DNA of 33,219 nt from Candidatus Polarisedimenticolaceae bacterium (GCA_021648685.1 JAKISI010000039.1:1-33219), one strand, 5' to 3'. Shown: positions 6,862 through 14,546, counted from the stretch's first letter. Numbers and translations: made by a program. Notes: generated by a model not told the origin, from the letters alone.

Positions 6862-7875
6862 TTAGTCAAACGTGCAGTCATCGCTTGCCTTGCATGCGGC
6901 AACCTTTTCTCTATTATGGCACTTTTCGCAATCCTCCAGTGGGAAGGCAACCTTGCCATGGCACTCGCCACAGTACTTGCCTTTGGCCATCTCTCTCATG
7001 GTCATGGGGGTGTCGCCCGCTGTACGCACAAAGCGGTGTGGGTGGCAGCTTTTGCAGTTCAGCCACCAGGTGTGCAGGGTATGGGGAAAGAGCACTTCAG
7101 CAATGGTTTTGCTCTTCACCTTGATCACCATATCTTCGATATCCTCATCACCATCAGGGTCAAAGGCATAGTGGACTGGTGATTCATACAGTGGATCATC
7201 AGGGTCGATTGAACCTTTCGGCAGAAGCATGCCGTTCTTTGTGATCTTGATCCAGTCTACGAGGCCGTACTTGTCCTTTGGCAGGCCCGCCATGGAGAAG
7301 GCGCGTGGCTGCCAGCCACCGCCCCATTTGAAGGCGTTGCCTGATGGTTTGCGGCGATCACCTTTACCGGCCATTTTGCCGCTGCGTCCAGCAAACAGCA
7401 GATTGGCAGGGTTGGTATCTTCGGGTGGTGGAGCGGCTTCAGCATCCAGCTGTTCCATCGGGTAGTAGTGGCAGAGCTCGCACTCAAGTGGATCCCATGC
7501 AACGGATCCATCATGGCACATGCCGCACTGTTCGCCGGCGCTGATCTGATCCATATCAACGTTGTTTTCACCTTTGTTGGTTACAAAGGTATCTTCGTGG
7601 CAGACTTTGCAGCGAAAACGAATTCGATGGAACCAGTGTGGAAATACAACGGCCTCTACTTCACCCTCTTCCATGCCTTCTCTGGTTCTGGTCATGATAA
7701 TGTCACCGTACACAAGATTTACGGCTTCATAGTCCATCACGGGATCAGCAGGGGCGGCTGCTTTGGGTGCAGGCGCAGGCGCTGCTTTTTCAGCAGAATG
7801 AACTGCACTGGTAAATAACAATAGGCCTATAGTCAGAATAACTGACAGCAACCCTGAGCTACGCATTTTCAGCAT
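6862..7875 (-). CDS. Hexaheme cytochrome, two c7-type triheme domains
   Basis: A 337-residue exported protein. Signal peptide 1-28 (hydrophobic 9-22), then an alanine/proline-rich spacer (30-46). Triheme domain 1 has CKVCH (89-93), CGMCH (117-121) and CELCH (132-136), preceded by VFPHWFHRIRFRC as in the 323-residue paralogue. Triheme domain 2 has CKSCH (274-278), CGECH (302-306) and CEKCH (316-320). The linker holds LPKDKYGLVDW (198-208), shared by all three hexaheme proteins, and an Asp-rich stretch (about 239-248). Two further cysteines near the C-terminus (328, 334) are not in a heme motif. GGGAGG lies about 9 nt before the ATG at 7875. It is the first hexaheme gene of the array and sits behind the monoheme cytochrome, from which it is separated by a strong hairpin. 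Confidence 0.9.
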   Translation of the reverse strand: MLKMRSSGLLSVILTIGLLLFTSAVHSAEKAAPAPAPKAAAPADPVMDYEAVNLVYGDIIMTRTREGMEEGEVEAVVFPHWFHRIRFRCKVCHEDTFVTNKGENNVDMDQISAGEQCGMCHDGSVAWDPLECELCHYYPMEQLDAEAAPPPEDTNPANLLFAGRSGKMAGKGDRRKPSGNAFKWGGGWQPRAFSMAGLPKDKYGLVDWIKITKNGMLLPKGSIDPDDPLYESPVHYAFDPDGDEDIEDMVIKVKSKTIAEVLFPHTLHTWWLNCKSCHPHRFVRTAGDTPMTMREMAKGKYCGECHGKVAFPLEDCEKCHNREKVAACKASDDCTFD

Positions 7876-7915
7876 TACGCTACCCTCCCGGATATATATT
7901 TATTATGGTGTAACT

Positions 7916-7945
7916 GTTCAAGGGGGCGTTGAAGCCCCCTTGAAC
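7916..7945 (-). promoter_or_regulatory. Perfect 12-bp stem-loop between cytochrome genes
   Basis: The arms 7916-7927 and 7934-7945 are exact inverted repeats (12 bp, six of them G:C in a row) around a 6-nt loop. In the - strand transcript the hairpin lies 16 nt after the stop codon of the monoheme cytochrome gene. No T-run follows it on either strand, so it is not a classical terminator. Such stem-loops inside operons often block 3' exonucleases and raise the level of the upstream message, or cause partial termination. Confidence 0.7.
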
Positions 7946-7961
7946 ATCTAAATGTAGCTAA

Positions 7962-8399
7962 TTACTTCTCAAAGCCACGGATGATGTGAACCATGATCCA
8001 GCCTTCCTCTTCGGATATCTCCTTGCCTTTCTTTGCGATACCTGCTTTCCAGCCTTTCATTTCGGTATCTTTACTGCCGTTCATGGTGAGCCAGTAAAGT
8101 TGGCCATCGGTGGCAGGTGATCCGGCTGTCCAGTCAGGCGGCGGCGGCTCCATCCCTTTGGCACCTGGCCCCTTGCCGTTGCCTTTGGAGCCATGACACT
8201 TTTTGCACTTCTTTTTGTAGGCCTTTTTCATGACCATTTTGATGGCATCTTCATCGGCTTCAACCGGATTGGTCAGGCCTACGGCATCGGCTGGTACTTT
8301 TGCCAGGGTTGCCTCGGAGGTGGCAGCAGCAAACCCGGCGGCCAGACTCATGCTCAGTGCAACGGTTGCTATGGTGATACTCTTTTTCAATCGCTTCAT
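7962..8399 (-). CDS. Monoheme cytochrome c (periplasmic)
   Basis: A 145-residue exported class I-type cytochrome c. The start is the ATG at 8399, preceded by GGAGG 6 nt upstream; a longer in-frame GTG start at 8411 would use that ribosome site as coding sequence. Signal peptide about 1-25 (hydrophobic 9-23, ...GFAAA). One heme site, CKKCHG (65-70), followed by the typical glycine-rich GNGKGPGA and PPPPDW segments; Met114 (DTEMKGW) is the likely sixth ligand. The protein is very rich in lysine. The gene stands apart from the pentaheme gene by 167 nt with two hairpins, and from the next gene by 86 nt with a third hairpin, so its expression may differ from its neighbours. It may carry electrons between the membrane complex and the multiheme proteins (inference). 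Confidence 0.88.
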   Translation of the reverse strand: MKRLKKSITIATVALSMSLAAGFAAATSEATLAKVPADAVGLTNPVEADEDAIKMVMKKAYKKKCKKCHGSKGNGKGPGAKGMEPPPPDWTAGSPATDGQLYWLTMNGSKDTEMKGWKAGIAKKGKEISEEEGWIMVHIIRGFEK

Positions 8400-8474
8400 A
8401 GTTTCCTCCACGGATACTTGATAGTTCGAAGAAATACAAGTTGATAGCGGTATTTCACCCGCTGGTTAATACTA

Positions 8475-8503
8475 TATCCAGCACAAGGTGTTTATGCTGG
8501 ATA
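8475..8503 (-). promoter_or_regulatory. 9-bp inverted repeat upstream of monoheme cytochrome
   Basis: Arms 8475-8483 (TATCCAGCA) and 8495-8503 (TGCTGGATA) are perfect inverted repeats with an 11-nt loop. It lies about 75 nt upstream of the cytochrome start in the non-coding 167-nt gap. It may be an RNA processing or pausing hairpin or an operator; no T-run follows. Confidence 0.5.
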
Positions 8504-8518
8504 GAGCTTTAGAGTCGC

Positions 8519-8550
8519 CCAGCTATAGATGAGTTCAAATCCATAGCTGG
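8519..8550 (-). promoter_or_regulatory. 8-bp inverted repeat behind pentaheme cytochrome gene
   Basis: Arms 8519-8526 (CCAGCTAT) and 8543-8550 (ATAGCTGG) are perfect inverted repeats with a 16-nt loop. In the - strand message it follows the pentaheme stop codon by 16 nt and is followed at once by the second hairpin at 8475-8503. The pair separates the membrane-complex genes from the soluble cytochrome genes. Confidence 0.5.
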
Positions 8551-8566
8551 ACCACACATTTTGCGC

Positions 8567-9232
8567 TTACTCTTCTTCCATCTCGGGCCATGCGACGTCT
8601 GCATGAACAAGGTTGTAGTGGCAGTTGATGCAGGAGAGACCTTTTTCTTCCATGGTTTTGTGTTGGCCAATATCCTGCCACCATACGCTCTCTGTTTTGT
8701 GGCATGTCAGGCACTTTTCACTCTTGTTTTCAACCATCTTCTGGCGTACTTTTGCGGCCTGCTTGGGTCGAAGTTCGTTCTCCCACATCTCTATGTCGCG
8801 CAGGCTGCTGGAGACGGCGTGGAATGGGCTCTCTCCGATGACACCCTTGTTCAGGTATATAAATTTCCAGTGCAGGATTTCGCGTACACTATGTGGGTCA
8901 TGACAGCCCACGCAGCCTGGGCGCACCTCAAGCTCGTTGTCGTAGTGAGCGGACTCGCGGTACTCCTCGTAGGGGTAGGCGTGGCACTCTGCACAGCCAG
9001 CGGTTACATCGAAGGCACCGGGTTCAAAGACCTCTTTGGGTTTGTAGTCTTCAACATCTTCACTTGCGGTTCCCATGGGCCTGTATTCGTCGAAGTCAAC
9101 GAATACCTCATGGCAGATGGTGCATGCGCTGATTCGAGTAAACCGGTCGCTGGTACAGCTCAGACCTGAAAAGAGCAGAACCAGGACGATGGCACCGATG
9201 ATGATAAGCACACCTTTGGTTGTTGTGTTCAA
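8567..9232 (-). CDS. Membrane-anchored pentaheme cytochrome c
   Basis: A 221-residue protein (from a TTG at 9232 with GGAGG 8 nt upstream; another TTG at 9262 would add ten residues but lacks a ribosome site). One N-terminal uncleaved-looking membrane segment (about 7-25) is followed by five heme motifs: CTICH (37-41), CAECH (80-84), CVGCH (107-111), CLTCH (174-178) and CINCH (201-205), the last followed by NLVHADVAWP. The anchor plus multiheme layout and the H-N-x-VH-A-DV end recall NapC/NirT-type quinol dehydrogenases and the cytochrome subunits of Qrc (QrcA) and alternative complex III (ActA). It lies 41 nt behind the molybdopterin subunit gene, so it is probably part of the same membrane complex and passes electrons between that complex or quinol and the soluble cytochromes. 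Which direction electrons run cannot be told. Confidence 0.82.
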   Translation of the reverse strand: MNTTTKGVLIIIGAIVLVLLFSGLSCTSDRFTRISACTICHEVFVDFDEYRPMGTASEDVEDYKPKEVFEPGAFDVTAGCAECHAYPYEEYRESAHYDNELEVRPGCVGCHDPHSVREILHWKFIYLNKGVIGESPFHAVSSSLRDIEMWENELRPKQAAKVRQKMVENKSEKCLTCHKTESVWWQDIGQHKTMEEKGLSCINCHYNLVHADVAWPEMEEE

Positions 9233-9273
9233 TCTTCCATCCTCCGTTATCGTATCTATCAAGAGAGCAGGGG

Positions 9274-11625
9274 TTAACCCATTTGTCTCTTATATATGGC
9301 TTCATGTTTGGCGTTATCGACTTTGATGTCGCCATATTTGTCGCCCGGTTCTGAAGGTGAAATCGTCACCACCGTATCATTCCAGGCCTGTGCTCCAGAT
9401 GCTGGATCAATGGCCAGTGGAATGATGTCGTTGGGGTTGATGCCACCATCTCTCCACCAGAGGTTGGCAGAAATATCCTCATCTATCTGTGATTCCGATG
9501 CCAGAGGTGTGGCTGCAGCTGGGTCTGCCTGGGCAACCCGGCCATAGGCGGAACGTCCAACAGAGGTAGAGAAGCCGATGACCTGAGGATGAATGCCCTG
9601 GGTTAACCAGGCCTTGGTAACTAGGTAGCCAACTTCGCTTTTGACTCTGACCAGCTCGCCGTCACCAATGCCCAGTTTTAATGCGATATCCTTGTTTATC
9701 CATAGCGGATTGGAGTGCCATAGTTCGGACAATATTTTCAGGTTGGAGGTGCGAGAGAGGCTCTGATAACTCACTTTGAAGGTGGTCAACACAAATTCGT
9801 TTGACTTGATACCAGAGAGCCGCGGGTTTTCTGTCCATGTTGGTGCAGAGACCTCAATCTTGCCAGAGGGGGTGGCAAATCCACTAGCTTCGTAGGTCTT
9901 GTATTCAACCGGGACAGGCTCACCGTTTTTGACAATCTTGCGTGTGTTGAGGTCGATCTTGCCATAGGCTGGAAAAACACCTTTCTTGAGCTTTTTATAA
10001 CCTTTTTGCTCCAGGCCGGCGGTACCTTCAACCTCTTTTTTGACCCACTCTTTGGCATTTTTAAAAGCCCAATACTGCTTCATGCCACGACTGCCGTCCG
10101 CATCAATGGTTTCGACAATCTTCTTCAGTGTTTCGCGAACATCCTGTGCCTTGCCACGGGATGGAACACCTGGAATGGTCATGGTGGCCCAGGGGAGCAG
10201 TGCGGTTGGGCTGCTGCCAACGTCGTGACGCTCGATGGATGCCACATCTGGCAGGATAATGTCTGCCAACTCAGATGTCTCACTCATAAAGGGGCTGAAA
10301 TCAACCAGGTAGGGAACCAGACTCTCATCTTTCAGCACATCACGCCAGATGCTTGCTGCTGGAGAGGAGTAAGCCGGGTTGCTCATGTGGTTGAACAGTA
10401 CGGCCACCTTGCGCTGGCCGCCCTTAACCTCGAATGGAAAGGTGTGATTCAGCTGGCGTGAGCTGCTGCCAGATGGGGCGGGTGCGGGTTGAATGGAGGC
10501 AATATCGAACTGACGTGGCAGGCAGTTACCGCCTTCAATGTCGATGTTCCCGGTTATGATAGCCAGCAGCTGGCAGGCTGCTTCGGCATCTACGCCACCC
10601 TGATGAAAGCTCAGCCCATTTTGACTGACGACAGTGGCTGGCTTGTTTTTGGCAAACTCAATGGCGATGCGTTTGATGTCATTGGCTGAAACCCCACTCG
10701 CTTTCTGCGCCTTGTCCGGTGTGTAGGCCTTCAGCTGCTGAGCCAGTTCAGCTGCAGTAGTATTGGTCCAACTGTTGATGAAGTCAACATTTGCCAGACC
10801 CCTCTCCATGATCACGTTGGCCATAGCCAGTGCGATGAGGCCGTCGCTGCCTGGGAATACTGGAAGCCACTCATCGCTTCTACCGGCGGTGTGCGACATG
10901 CGCACCTCAAAGGTGACAAGTTTAAGCCGGTTGTTGACAATGCCATCGGTCAGCCGTTGAGCCAGCGGCATGGCTGTTTCAATAATGTTGGCACCAAAGT
11001 TCAGGACATATTTGGTATTTTCAAAGTCCGGTAGTGTGCTGTCCACACCAAAGGTCTTTTTAAGTACCAGCTGCTTGGCAACACTGCTGATGGAGGGAAC
11101 CCGGCTGCGGATCACGGAGCTTGAACCCAGCGTATCCATGAAGCGGGTTGTGCCGCCATCTTTAAAGGCACCCTCATTCAGATGGATGCTGTCTGGGTTA
11201 CTGTCCAGTGCCGCTTTTACCTTTGCGGAGACCTCGGTGATCGCTTCATCCCAACTGATCTCTGTCCACTGTCCAGAGCCGCGTGGGCCGGAGCGCTTCA
11301 TGGGGGCGAGAATTCTGTCGGGATCAGAGGCGCCAAAGAAGGATGCCAGCCCTTTGGAACAGAACTTGCCGCGTGTTGCGATGTGGTCGGGGTTGCCCTC
11401 GACCTTCTCTATTTTACCAGCTTCTTCATAGCAGAACCCGCCATCGAAATAGGGACACATGGTGCAAAGATAGGTTGTCTTTTTGCGCGCATGAAAGGTC
11501 CTGATTTGATGGAAGTCGGCACCGCCCAGCTTAAGCTCCATGGCTGAACCCATGGAGGGGACTGCTACAGCAGTAGTAGCGACTGCGCCTGCTTTCAAGA
11601 AGTCTCGTCTGTTGATTTTTGACAT
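9274..11625 (-). CDS. Tat-exported molybdopterin oxidoreductase-family subunit
   Basis: A 783-residue DMSO-reductase-superfamily protein. The start is the ATG at 11625 (GGAG 8 nt upstream), giving a twin-arginine signal NRRDFLKAG (5-13) before a hydrophobic stretch. The N-terminal [4Fe-4S] motif is C54-x2-C57-x7-C65-x23-C89. The usual molybdopterin domains follow, including late dinucleotide-binding landmarks such as SELADIILPDV, ATPSGKIEV and LWHSNPLWINKD. In the place where Psr, Nap and Fdh enzymes have the Mo-binding Cys or Sec (after DTLGSSSV, residues 165-171) there are only serines (178, 180, 181) and no cysteine. It could therefore be a Ser-ligated enzyme like DmsA, or a subunit that has lost molybdenum, as reported for QrcB. 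It is translated with the NrfD and four-cluster FeS subunits (16-nt and 14-nt gaps). The substrate is not evident. Confidence 0.85.
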   Translation of the reverse strand: MSKINRRDFLKAGAVATTAVAVPSMGSAMELKLGGADFHQIRTFHARKKTTYLCTMCPYFDGGFCYEEAGKIEKVEGNPDHIATRGKFCSKGLASFFGASDPDRILAPMKRSGPRGSGQWTEISWDEAITEVSAKVKAALDSNPDSIHLNEGAFKDGGTTRFMDTLGSSSVIRSRVPSISSVAKQLVLKKTFGVDSTLPDFENTKYVLNFGANIIETAMPLAQRLTDGIVNNRLKLVTFEVRMSHTAGRSDEWLPVFPGSDGLIALAMANVIMERGLANVDFINSWTNTTAAELAQQLKAYTPDKAQKASGVSANDIKRIAIEFAKNKPATVVSQNGLSFHQGGVDAEAACQLLAIITGNIDIEGGNCLPRQFDIASIQPAPAPSGSSSRQLNHTFPFEVKGGQRKVAVLFNHMSNPAYSSPAASIWRDVLKDESLVPYLVDFSPFMSETSELADIILPDVASIERHDVGSSPTALLPWATMTIPGVPSRGKAQDVRETLKKIVETIDADGSRGMKQYWAFKNAKEWVKKEVEGTAGLEQKGYKKLKKGVFPAYGKIDLNTRKIVKNGEPVPVEYKTYEASGFATPSGKIEVSAPTWTENPRLSGIKSNEFVLTTFKVSYQSLSRTSNLKILSELWHSNPLWINKDIALKLGIGDGELVRVKSEVGYLVTKAWLTQGIHPQVIGFSTSVGRSAYGRVAQADPAAATPLASESQIDEDISANLWWRDGGINPNDIIPLAIDPASGAQAWNDTVVTISPSEPGDKYGDIKVDNAKHEAIYKRQMG

Positions 11626-11641
11626 TGTTCTATTCTCCAAA

Positions 11642-12547
11642 TCAATAGAAGGACTGTATGTATTGACCGCCCATAACCCACCAGATCCGCATGCCGTATA
11701 CACCAACGGCGACCAGGAAGGCGGCACCATACACACCAATCCGTGTGTGCTTGAGTGGTGTTACCAGCAGGATGAGTGGGATAAGCAGGCCGATAACGAC
11801 CTCCAGCCATATGTAGGGTGTGAAGAAGATCTCCATCAACACCGTACCGTGGGCGAGATATTCGCTTGCCGTGCCGTACTGAGTCTGCATGAAGTCAAGA
11901 AAGAGCAGGAAGAAGTCAAATACGATGCCGTACATCATATATTGCGCCATCTCCTCCATGAGCTCCCACTTGATCCTCTTCTCTGGCCGTGTGAACTGGT
12001 TCTGAATCCACAGCACCAGGATCATCAAACCAATACCCGATATAAATGCACCTGTAAGAAACAACAGTGGTGCGAGTGGGGTGTGGTTGAGGTAGCGGCC
12101 GGGGTTCAGCTCCATCACTACGCCGGTATACCAGTGTGTGGAGAGGGCGAGAACAATGGCTATGATGCCGACTATCTTTGCCCATTTCTGATCGTTTTTA
12201 ATGACGAAGTAGGTATAGACAAACATCGAGATCGGGTAGCTCAGAATCAGCAAAGTACCCCAGGACATGGGAGCCGTGCCGTGCCAATACCCCGGTAGCA
12301 TGAGGTAGATGAAGCGGAACGGTTTGCCCAGATCCCAGATCAGCAGAACGGGAACGATCATCAACATGACAATAGCCAGTATTGATGCGGTCAGAGCCAA
12401 TGGCTTGTAGCGTTTAATGCCGAATACCCAGCCAAAAGCGGAGAGTACAAATGAACCGGCACTGGCACCAACGAGCCAGAAGTAGACGGTGATAGGAGTC
12501 CCCCACGCAGCGTGATGGACGGCGTTATAGGTAATTATGGTTTCCAT
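11642..12547 (-). CDS. NrfD/PsrC-family quinone-interacting membrane subunit
   Basis: A 301-residue integral membrane protein with about eight hydrophobic segments, the number known for PsrC of polysulfide reductase. The N-terminal part (YNAVHHAAWGTPITVYFW and LVGASAGSFVLSAFG) and the WDLGKP (71-76) motif followed by FRFIYLML are typical of the NrfD family. These subunits anchor the Tat-exported catalytic and FeS subunits to the membrane and exchange electrons with quinone on the periplasmic side. The gene stands between the FeS gene (14 nt upstream) and the molybdopterin gene (16 nt downstream), the usual companions. The family call is firm; the complex type (Psr-like reductase, Qrc-like quinone reductase, or quinol oxidase feeding the cytochromes) is open. 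Confidence 0.9.
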   Translation of the reverse strand: METIITYNAVHHAAWGTPITVYFWLVGASAGSFVLSAFGWVFGIKRYKPLALTASILAIVMLMIVPVLLIWDLGKPFRFIYLMLPGYWHGTAPMSWGTLLILSYPISMFVYTYFVIKNDQKWAKIVGIIAIVLALSTHWYTGVVMELNPGRYLNHTPLAPLLFLTGAFISGIGLMILVLWIQNQFTRPEKRIKWELMEEMAQYMMYGIVFDFFLLFLDFMQTQYGTASEYLAHGTVLMEIFFTPYIWLEVVIGLLIPLILLVTPLKHTRIGVYGAAFLVAVGVYGMRIWWVMGGQYIQSFY

Positions 12548-12561
12548 TGCAGTCTCCCCCC

Positions 12562-13440
12562 TTATGCAAACAGCAGCTTTTTAAGCGCGGCAACCACATC
12601 GAAAAATTTATGTGGTATCGACGCCAGGAAGTCGGACATGTTTTTGCCTACATGGTACATAGTGTTCTCACCCTCAACGATATCTCCAAAAGCATCGCCG
12701 TGATGATTGCGCTTGTAGGTGTTGAACTCTTCCTTCTGCTGTGCGGTACGGTGTTTGTAGTTGTGAGGCTCATCCATGATCTCCCAATCACCACCGATGT
12801 AGTAGACAGATGGACTTGTCCCAAGCTCAGGCTTGAGTACCGTCAGCTTCTCTCTGGCGACAAGTTTTGCTACTTCGCTTTTGGGGTCGTTAACATCACC
12901 AAATATGCGTGCACCGCCTACGCAGGCCTGTACACATGCAGGCACCAGCCCCTTCTTGACCCGATGGATACAGAAGGTGCATTTATCGACAACCAGTACC
13001 GGCAGGTTGTTATTGGTGCGTTTGGCGGGGAGAAAATGTCTGGCGTTGTATGGGCATGCAACAACACAGGTTCGACACCCAATGCAGCGGTTATACCGCT
13101 GTAGCACAAAGCCCTCTTCATGTTTGAAGGTGGCTTGTGTGGGGCAGTTGCGTACGCAGATGGGGTAGTCGCAGTGGTTGCACAGGCGGGGCATGAAGAT
13201 GCGCCTGCTATTGGGATACCTTCCCTTGTCTGCAACCATAACCCAGGTTCGCCAGACACCCAGAGGGACGCCATATTCGGCTTTACAAGCTACTACACAG
13301 GACATGCAGCCAATGCATTTCCTGAGGTCGATGACCATTGAGTAACGCCTTTTGCCGGGGATACCCTTTGTTCCCGGCGTTTGAGATCCATACTCGCGTA
13401 GAGCGTGAGCAGGACTCGTTTGTTTGCTTTCTGTTGTCAT
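12562..13440 (-). CDS. Four-cluster ferredoxin-type subunit (PsrB/QrcC/DmsB-like)
   Basis: A 292-residue iron-sulfur protein. The start at 13440 is chosen because GGGAG lies 5 nt upstream; the frame extends to 13572 but that part looks non-coding. Sixteen cysteines form four [4Fe-4S] sets in the order known for this family: 42/45/48/52 (CIGCMSCVVAC), 87/90/95/99 (CNHCDYPICVRNC), 119/122/125/129 (CIGCRTCVVAC) and 154/157/169/173 (CTFC...CVQAC). It has no signal of its own, as expected for a subunit co-exported with a Tat-signal partner. The subunit relays electrons between the NrfD-type membrane subunit and the catalytic-like subunit. The C-terminal 100 residues (DWEIMDEPHNYKH onward) are longer than in simple PsrB proteins. 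It is the first gene of the 11-gene array. Confidence 0.9.
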   Translation of the reverse strand: MTTESKQTSPAHALREYGSQTPGTKGIPGKRRYSMVIDLRKCIGCMSCVVACKAEYGVPLGVWRTWVMVADKGRYPNSRRIFMPRLCNHCDYPICVRNCPTQATFKHEEGFVLQRYNRCIGCRTCVVACPYNARHFLPAKRTNNNLPVLVVDKCTFCIHRVKKGLVPACVQACVGGARIFGDVNDPKSEVAKLVAREKLTVLKPELGTSPSVYYIGGDWEIMDEPHNYKHRTAQQKEEFNTYKRNHHGDAFGDIVEGENTMYHVGKNMSDFLASIPHKFFDVVAALKKLLFA

Positions 13441-13775
13441 TGAGACTCCCGTTTGCAGTTTTGGGCACTGAAATTTGGGTGTGGTCACAATATGGATAAA
13501 CAGATGTCGTTGGCAAGGGGTATTTCTTTTGCGCCTCTCTGTAAGGGTATGATTTTTCGCAAGAAATACCACTTAGGTGATACAGGGTGGTAGCTGCGCA
13601 ACGCCTTGTAAACAAAGATGAATATATATTCACGGGCGGGGTGTTGTACGGTTGGTAAGGTTCAACTGAGCTATTTGGTGGTATCCCCTTTTTTCCGACT
13701 GAAAAAGGCAGAATATGGCGGTGGTTGCTGCTGTAAAAGGGGGCTTCAGTGAGCCATTATGCAAGGGGGTTCTCG
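13441..13775 (-). promoter_or_regulatory. Leader region of the cytochrome array
   Basis: These 335 bp separate the protease gene from the first gene of the array, both on the - strand, and probably hold the promoter of the array. No sigma-70 promoter can be picked with confidence. The clearest structure is the inverted repeat listed at 13519-13570. A weaker hairpin around 13687-13708 (CCTTTTTTC / GAAAAAGG) lies about 70 nt behind the protease stop codon and may contribute to its termination, but no T-run follows it in the - strand reading. Confidence 0.4.
13519..13570 (-). promoter_or_regulatory. Inverted repeat 80 nt ahead of FeS gene
   Basis: On the + strand GGTATTTC-TTTTGCG (13519-13533) pairs with CGC-AAGAAATACC (13558-13570), giving 13 paired bases with a two-base bulge and a 24-nt loop. 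Its place, 79 nt before the start of the 11-gene array, fits an operator for a dimeric regulator or a leader-RNA stem. No regulator gene of a known matching kind lies next to it. Confidence 0.5.
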
Positions 13776-14546
13776 TTATCTGTTCAGTAGTCGATGAACA
13801 TATTTGACAGGAATGGCATAGCTGATCCCGGTTGGATTGGTCAGCGCAGACTCCTTGGTGTTCTTTACCAGAACGCTGTTTACTACCCCCAGCACCTGGC
13901 CGGTATCTATAGAATACAGCGGGCTGCCACTGTTGCCTGGATAGGCCGTGGCATCTAATTGAAAGACATTGAACGGGTTTTTCATACGGCGAATATGTTT
14001 TACCTCCAGCTGCCGTGAATTCAGTGCGGGAATGACAATGGGGGTAATGGCAGAGACAATGCCGCGGTGAGTGACTGGATAAAGCCCCAGTACCATGCCG
14101 ATAGGAAAGCCGGTGAAAGCATACAGCTCGCCCTCGCGCACGGTTGCAGAGTCCCCCAGTTTTAGTGCCGGCAGTGGCTCTCCGGTAATGGCCAGTAGCG
14201 CAAGATCATGAACCGCATCGGTAGCTACTACAGTGGCTTTGCGCCCTTTGGCCTGTTTTCCACGGCCTTGAAATATGGCCAGTGTCTCCCGCCGGGCGTA
14301 GTCTACTATCTTCGGGATTACATGGTGGTTGGTGATGATATGGCGCCCATCCCCTACGACAAATCCAGTGCCCATGAATTGAGCTTTAGGGCTGCGGGTA
14401 GGCATGATAGTCCCGATGGCTACGATGCTTGGACGAATGGTGTCTACGGTATTGGGGAGCTCGCTTGCAGCAGCGAACAGTGGGGAAAGCAAGATCATGA
14501 GCCAGGCGATGTTGCCGTATAGCAGTGAGTCCTGCTTTTCAGTCAT
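13776..14546 (-). CDS. Exported trypsin-like serine protease (S1C type, no PDZ)
   Basis: A 256-residue protein with an N-terminal hydrophobic segment (13-27, ...FAAASEL) and one chymotrypsin-fold domain. The catalytic triad is readable: His75 in TNHHV, Asp114 in VHDLALL and Ser206 in GNSGSP, with the typical substrate-pocket segment GISYAIPV near the end. This is the DegP/HtrA-like S1C type, but the protein ends after the protease domain with no PDZ domain, unlike DegP/DegS. It should act in the periplasm. GGGG stands 8 nt before the ATG. It is upstream of and codirectional with the cytochrome array but 335 nt away, so it is probably a separate unit. It is divergent from htpG, sharing a 168-bp control region. 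A role in protein quality control is inferred from family and neighbour. Confidence 0.87.
   Translation of the reverse strand: MTEKQDSLLYGNIAWLMILLSPLFAAASELPNTVDTIRPSIVAIGTIMPTRSPKAQFMGTGFVVGDGRHIITNHHVIPKIVDYARRETLAIFQGRGKQAKGRKATVVATDAVHDLALLAITGEPLPALKLGDSATVREGELYAFTGFPIGMVLGLYPVTHRGIVSAITPIVIPALNSRQLEVKHIRRMKNPFNVFQLDATAYPGNSGSPLYSIDTGQVLGVVNSVLVKNTKESALTNPTGISYAIPVKYVHRLLNR

Noticed and set aside
7916-7945. Rho-independent terminator
   Set aside because: The stem is strong but no T-run follows on either strand; kept as a regulatory or processing hairpin.
8561-9169. 202-codon + strand frame opposite the pentaheme gene
   Set aside because: The - strand has five heme motifs and a good ribosome site; the + frame is a shadow although it has hydrophobic stretches.
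8567-13440. Alternative complex III (act) operon
   Set aside because: Subunit types overlap, but ActB is a fused FeS-molybdopterin protein, two NrfD-type subunits are expected, and ActD is missing. Only a resemblance is claimed.
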